Assembly (NCBI RefSeq): GCF_012911895.1
Contig: NZ_JAAXCV010000017.1
Location: 110,012-174,011 of the forward strand
Origin: Bacillus sp. RO3
GTDB lineage: Bacteria > Bacillota > Bacilli > Bacillales > Bacillaceae_B
DNA length: 64,000 nucleotides
Direction of reading: 5' to 3'
Part shown: one piece after another, positions 61,401 through 64,000 of the stretch
How the letters are laid out: each line of letters starts with the position of its first letter
Position numbering within the stretch: position 1 is the first letter of the stretch
Made by a program: the position numbers and the translations under genes
The notes under the pieces: model-generated
Seen by the model: only the letters and a program-made list of their open reading frames with translations
What the model was told of the DNA's origin: nothing
Databases searched by the model: none

Positions 61401-62789
61401 ATGATGAAGAAGCATTGGAATGAAATACAGCCCATCGATCACTACACGGTAGGGACAAATGGGATGCTTCAGGAGTATGACCGGAAAATCATTACGTTTT
61501 TATACCAGCCTTTAATTGGTTCCGTTTGTTACAGCCTCTACATGAGCTTATGGGGGGAAGTGGAAGAGAACCGTTTGTGGTCGACAGGTTCCACTCATTA
61601 TCATTTAATGAATGTCCTGTCTGTCAATCTCCAGGACGTCTACGAAGCCCGCATGAAGCTTGAGGGGATCGGCCTGTTGAAGGCGTATGAAAAAAAGGAT
61701 GATGACCATCGGAGCTTTCTTTATGAACTGCAGCCTCCCTTGTCTCCTCAGGAATTCTTTCATGACGGAATGCTGAATGTGTATTTGTACCGGAAGATCG
61801 GTCGTACCCATTACCTGCGCCTGAAGAAATTCTTTACGGATGAAGTGATGGATAAACAGCAGTACATCAACATCACCCGTTCCTTTCAGGATGTTTTCAA
61901 GTCTGAACAAATTAATTTCCTTCACCATGATGCCAATGTGGATTCTGAAACCGGGTCTGGTGAACAATATATGAAATACGGCAAGAATGAAGGTCTTGCA
62001 CTGGACGAAGTTGATTTTGATTTTCAGTTATTGCTGGCCGGATTATCCGAATCCATGGTTCCGCGCAAAGCCTTCACATCCAAAGTGAAGGAGACCGTGC
62101 TGAAGCTCAGTTATCTGTACGGGATCGATCCCCTTCAAATGAAGAATATCGTCTTAAGCTCCCTTGACCGAGATGATGCCATCGATATCGAACTGCTGCG
62201 GAAGACCGCCCGGGATTGGTACGGAATGCAGACAGGGGACCAGCTGCCTGATCTGACTACGAGAATCGAGACGAAGAAACCTGTGCCATCAGATAAGCCC
62301 TTATCGCAAGAAGAAGAGCTGGTGGAATACTTGGAAAACACGTCCCCGAAGGATGTCTTATCGGACATATCCAATGGAGGGTCTCCTTCCAAGGCGGACC
62401 TCCAAGCGGTGGAAGAAGTACTCATGTCACAGAAACTACCGATTGGAGTCATGAATGTCCTGATCCAATACGTTCTATTGAAAACCGACATGAAGCTGAC
62501 TAAGGGCTATATGGAAAAAATCGCATCCCACTGGTCAAGGAAAAAAGTGACTTCGGCAAGTGAAGCGATGAATTTAGCCAAAAAGGAACACAAGCAATAC
62601 CTCGAATGGGCTGAAGGAAAGAAGGAAAATAAAACCTATCGAAAGAAAAAGCCGGTCCGTACGGAAAAGCTTCCTGAATGGTTCAAGGAAGAAGAACAAT
62701 CAGGGGAAACCGAGGCCACTGAGGATGGATACGATTTCGAAGCAGAAAAGAAAAAACTAGAAGAAGAGCTTAAAAATTTTAGGAAGTAG
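61401..62789 (+). CDS. dnaB: DnaB, replication initiation and membrane attachment protein
   Basis: This 462-residue Firmicutes helicase loader (B. subtilis 472; unrelated to E. coli DnaB) helps DnaD and DnaI load the DnaC helicase at oriC and at stalled forks. The N-terminal winged-helix oligomerisation domain (about 1-110) has ITFLYQPLIGSVCYSLYMSL. The DnaB/DnaD DDBH2-type domain (about 290-400) includes VLSDISNGGSPSKADLQAVE and GVMNVLIQYVLLKTDMKL. A charged tail (YRKKKPVRTEKLPEWFKEE) follows. The ribosome binding site is weak (AAAGG). Confidence 0.95.
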   Translation: MMKKHWNEIQPIDHYTVGTNGMLQEYDRKIITFLYQPLIGSVCYSLYMSLWGEVEENRLWSTGSTHYHLMNVLSVNLQDVYEARMKLEGIGLLKAYEKKDDDHRSFLYELQPPLSPQEFFHDGMLNVYLYRKIGRTHYLRLKKFFTDEVMDKQQYINITRSFQDVFKSEQINFLHHDANVDSETGSGEQYMKYGKNEGLALDEVDFDFQLLLAGLSESMVPRKAFTSKVKETVLKLSYLYGIDPLQMKNIVLSSLDRDDAIDIELLRKTARDWYGMQTGDQLPDLTTRIETKKPVPSDKPLSQEEELVEYLENTSPKDVLSDISNGGSPSKADLQAVEEVLMSQKLPIGVMNVLIQYVLLKTDMKLTKGYMEKIASHWSRKKVTSASEAMNLAKKEHKQYLEWAEGKKENKTYRKKKPVRTEKLPEWFKEEEQSGETEATEDGYDFEAEKKKLEEELKNFRK

Positions 62790-62801
62790 GTGAAGAAAGC
62801 G

Positions 62802-63734
62802 GTGGAGAGAATCAACAACACTCTGAAAAGGTTGGCGACTTCCGGTTCGTTTCAGGAGCGTTACGATCAAATGAAAAAGGAAATCCTTGAAAACCATGAT
62901 GTAAAGGATTTTATCAAAAGGAATGAAGGCCTTGTCACAGGTGAAATGGTCAATGCGAGTCTCATGAAGTTATATGAATACATTTCTCAAAGCAAGGAAT
63001 GCCGGTACTGCCCTTCATTACAGGAATGCAAGAATATGATGGAAGGATATGACCCTCATCTGGTGATCAGGGGGAACACCATCGATATAGAGTATCACCG
63101 TTGTCCCCGTAAGGTCATTCATGAGGAAAGGACCAGTGCCCAGCGGTTGATCAAAAGCCTGTATGTACCGAAGGACATTTTACAAGCATCCTTCCAGACG
63201 CTGGATCTGGATTCGAAAAGCCGACTGGAGGCTGTGCGCCTTGCGAAGAATTTCGTAGAGAACTATTCAGAAGGGGCCAAGATGAAAGGACTTTATTTTT
63301 ACGGGAAGTTCGGAGTCGGCAAGTCCTATTTGTTGGGAGCCATGGCCAATGAGCTTGCACAGAAGAAGATTGCTTCCCTTATTGTCTATGTTCCCGAGTT
63401 CTTTAGGGAGATCAAGCAGTCCCTTGGAGATAATACGGTAAATGAAAAACTCGAGATGGTGAAATCCGCCCCGATTCTCATGCTCGACGACATCGGTGCA
63501 GAAACCATGTCCAGCTGGGGAAGGGATGAGATCCTCGGGACCATCCTCCAATATCGGATGCTTGAAAACCTCCCTACATTCTTCACGTCAAACTTCAACT
63601 TCAACGAGCTGACCCATCACTTGACCTACAGCCAACGGGGAGAAGAAGAAAAGCTCAAAGCAGCACGGATCATGGAGCGTATCAAATACCTTTCACAGCC
63701 TGTCTTGATTGATGGAAGGAACAGAAGAGAATAG
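62802..63734 (+). CDS. dnaI: DnaI, primosomal helicase loader
   Basis: This 310-residue AAA+ loader (B. subtilis 311) starts at GTG 62802, with AGGTGA eight bases before it; GTG 62790, one base after dnaB, is the alternative (314 aa). The N-terminal helicase-binding domain has a Cys-rich zinc site (CRYCPSLQEC and YHRC, about 65-105). AAA+ features: Walker A YGKFGVGKSYLLGA (about 164-177), Walker B ILMLDDIGAETMSSW (about 223-237), and an Arg-finger region TYSQRGEEEKLKAARIMERI. It loads the replicative helicase ring onto DNA. Confidence 0.95.
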   Translation: MERINNTLKRLATSGSFQERYDQMKKEILENHDVKDFIKRNEGLVTGEMVNASLMKLYEYISQSKECRYCPSLQECKNMMEGYDPHLVIRGNTIDIEYHRCPRKVIHEERTSAQRLIKSLYVPKDILQASFQTLDLDSKSRLEAVRLAKNFVENYSEGAKMKGLYFYGKFGVGKSYLLGAMANELAQKKIASLIVYVPEFFREIKQSLGDNTVNEKLEMVKSAPILMLDDIGAETMSSWGRDEILGTILQYRMLENLPTFFTSNFNFNELTHHLTYSQRGEEEKLKAARIMERIKYLSQPVLIDGRNRRE

Positions 63735-63741
63735 ATGGCAC

Positions 63742-63772
63742 AAAAAGGGGCATCATTGCATGGCCCTTTTTT
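63742..63772 (+). terminator. dnaBI terminator
   Basis: AAAAAGGG/CCCTTTTTT stem with an internal GCAT/ATG pairing and six T residues. Confidence 0.75.
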
Positions 63773-64000
63773 GCTGTACTTATGAAGAAGTCCTTCCCAC
63801 AGTGATACGGAAGCGAAGGGAAAGAGAGGATCAATTAATCCATTCGGGGATTAATTCATTTGTAACAGGATTCATACGGTCCAACCCCATAAGTTTGGAC
63901 ACGTTCTTCAAACTTCTCAAGTATGCTTAGTTTTTCATTTTACTACCGCGCTTTCGCTTGCTCACCTCCAATTCTTTAAACTGGTTCCCAGTTCAAAGAA
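63773..64000. other. right-end intergenic stretch with an inverted repeat
   Basis: No supported gene on either strand. AATTAATCC/GGATTAATT (63833-63841 and 63848-63856) is a perfect 9-bp inverted repeat with a 6-nt spacer. It shares the TTAATCC core seen in the 28 kb array, which may be chance in AT-rich DNA. Confidence 0.4.

Noticed and set aside
63709..63930. 73-codon open frame after dnaI
   Set aside because: It begins inside dnaI in another frame and runs through the dnaBI terminator.

Overview
The window looks like a chromosomal segment of a Bacillaceae bacterium, a Bacillus or Rossellomorea-type organism rather than B. subtilis itself (my inference; no taxonomic search was run). Two conserved blocks support this. 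The left one is ytkL, ytoI, ytpI, nrnA. The right one is ytrI, ytrH, dnaE, ytsJ, accD, accA, pfkA, pyk, fxsA, ytvI, citZ, icd, mdh, phoP, phoR, polA, mutM, ytaF, coaE, gapB, speD, nrdR, dnaB, dnaI. Their order, protein lengths and signature residues match the B. subtilis ytkL to dnaI region. GTG and TTG starts, strong GGAGG ribosome binding sites and U-tailed hairpin terminators are also typical of the group. I saw no rRNA, tRNA, intact insertion sequence, prophage or CRISPR array.

Layout. 1-2.1 kb: an NCS1 nucleobase permease cut by the window edge, divergent from alanine dehydrogenase. 2.1-8.2 kb: ytkL, a candidate small RNA, an alpha/beta hydrolase, then ytoI-ytpI-nrnA. 8.2-28.7 kb: about 20 kb of accessory genes separating nrnA from ytrI, which I recall as neighbours in B. 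subtilis. It holds small membrane and lipoproteins, two apparently broken genes, GNAT, HIT and methyltransferase genes, an ECF sigma factor with its membrane partner, a nitroreductase behind a Fur box, an IclR/MFS cluster and a second related MFS pump, the Amj lipid II flippase, and a duplicated element with phased 20-bp boxes. 28.7-40.8 kb: sporulation genes ytrHI, DNA polymerase DnaE, malic enzyme, a FadR-like regulator, acetyl-CoA carboxyltransferase and lower glycolysis. 41-48 kb: ytvI, the citZ-icd-mdh TCA cluster and a MaoC-like hot-dog protein behind a perfect cre site. 48-53 kb: phoPR, a four-repeat Pho box followed by a short terminated transcript, and hflKC behind an ECF-type promoter. 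53-64 kb: polA, mutM, ytaF, coaE, gapB (CcpN operators), speD (structured leader), nrdR, dnaB, dnaI.

How the genes work together. The right half combines central carbon metabolism (malic enzyme, ACC, PfkA, Pyk, CitZ, Icd, Mdh, GapB) with replication and repair (DnaE, PolA, MutM, NrdR, DnaB, DnaI) and phosphate signalling. Several carbon-control sites can be read directly: cre or cre-like boxes at ald, citZ and the MaoC gene, and CcpN sites at gapB. Envelope-stress logic appears twice: an ECF sigma factor behind its own ECF-type promoter (TGAAAC-N16-CGTC), and hflKC behind TGAAAC-N16-CGTA.

The strongest leads for something undescribed are: (1) the Pho box starting two bases after the phoR stop codon and apparently driving a short, terminated RNA; (2) the orphan promoter-structured RNA-terminator unit at 3.5 kb; (3) the duplicated 258-bp intergenic element with six ATCC boxes at 20-21 bp spacing; (4) a family of composite hairpin repeats at four loci, tandemly amplified with a 124-125 bp period beside speD; and (5) the structured speD leader.
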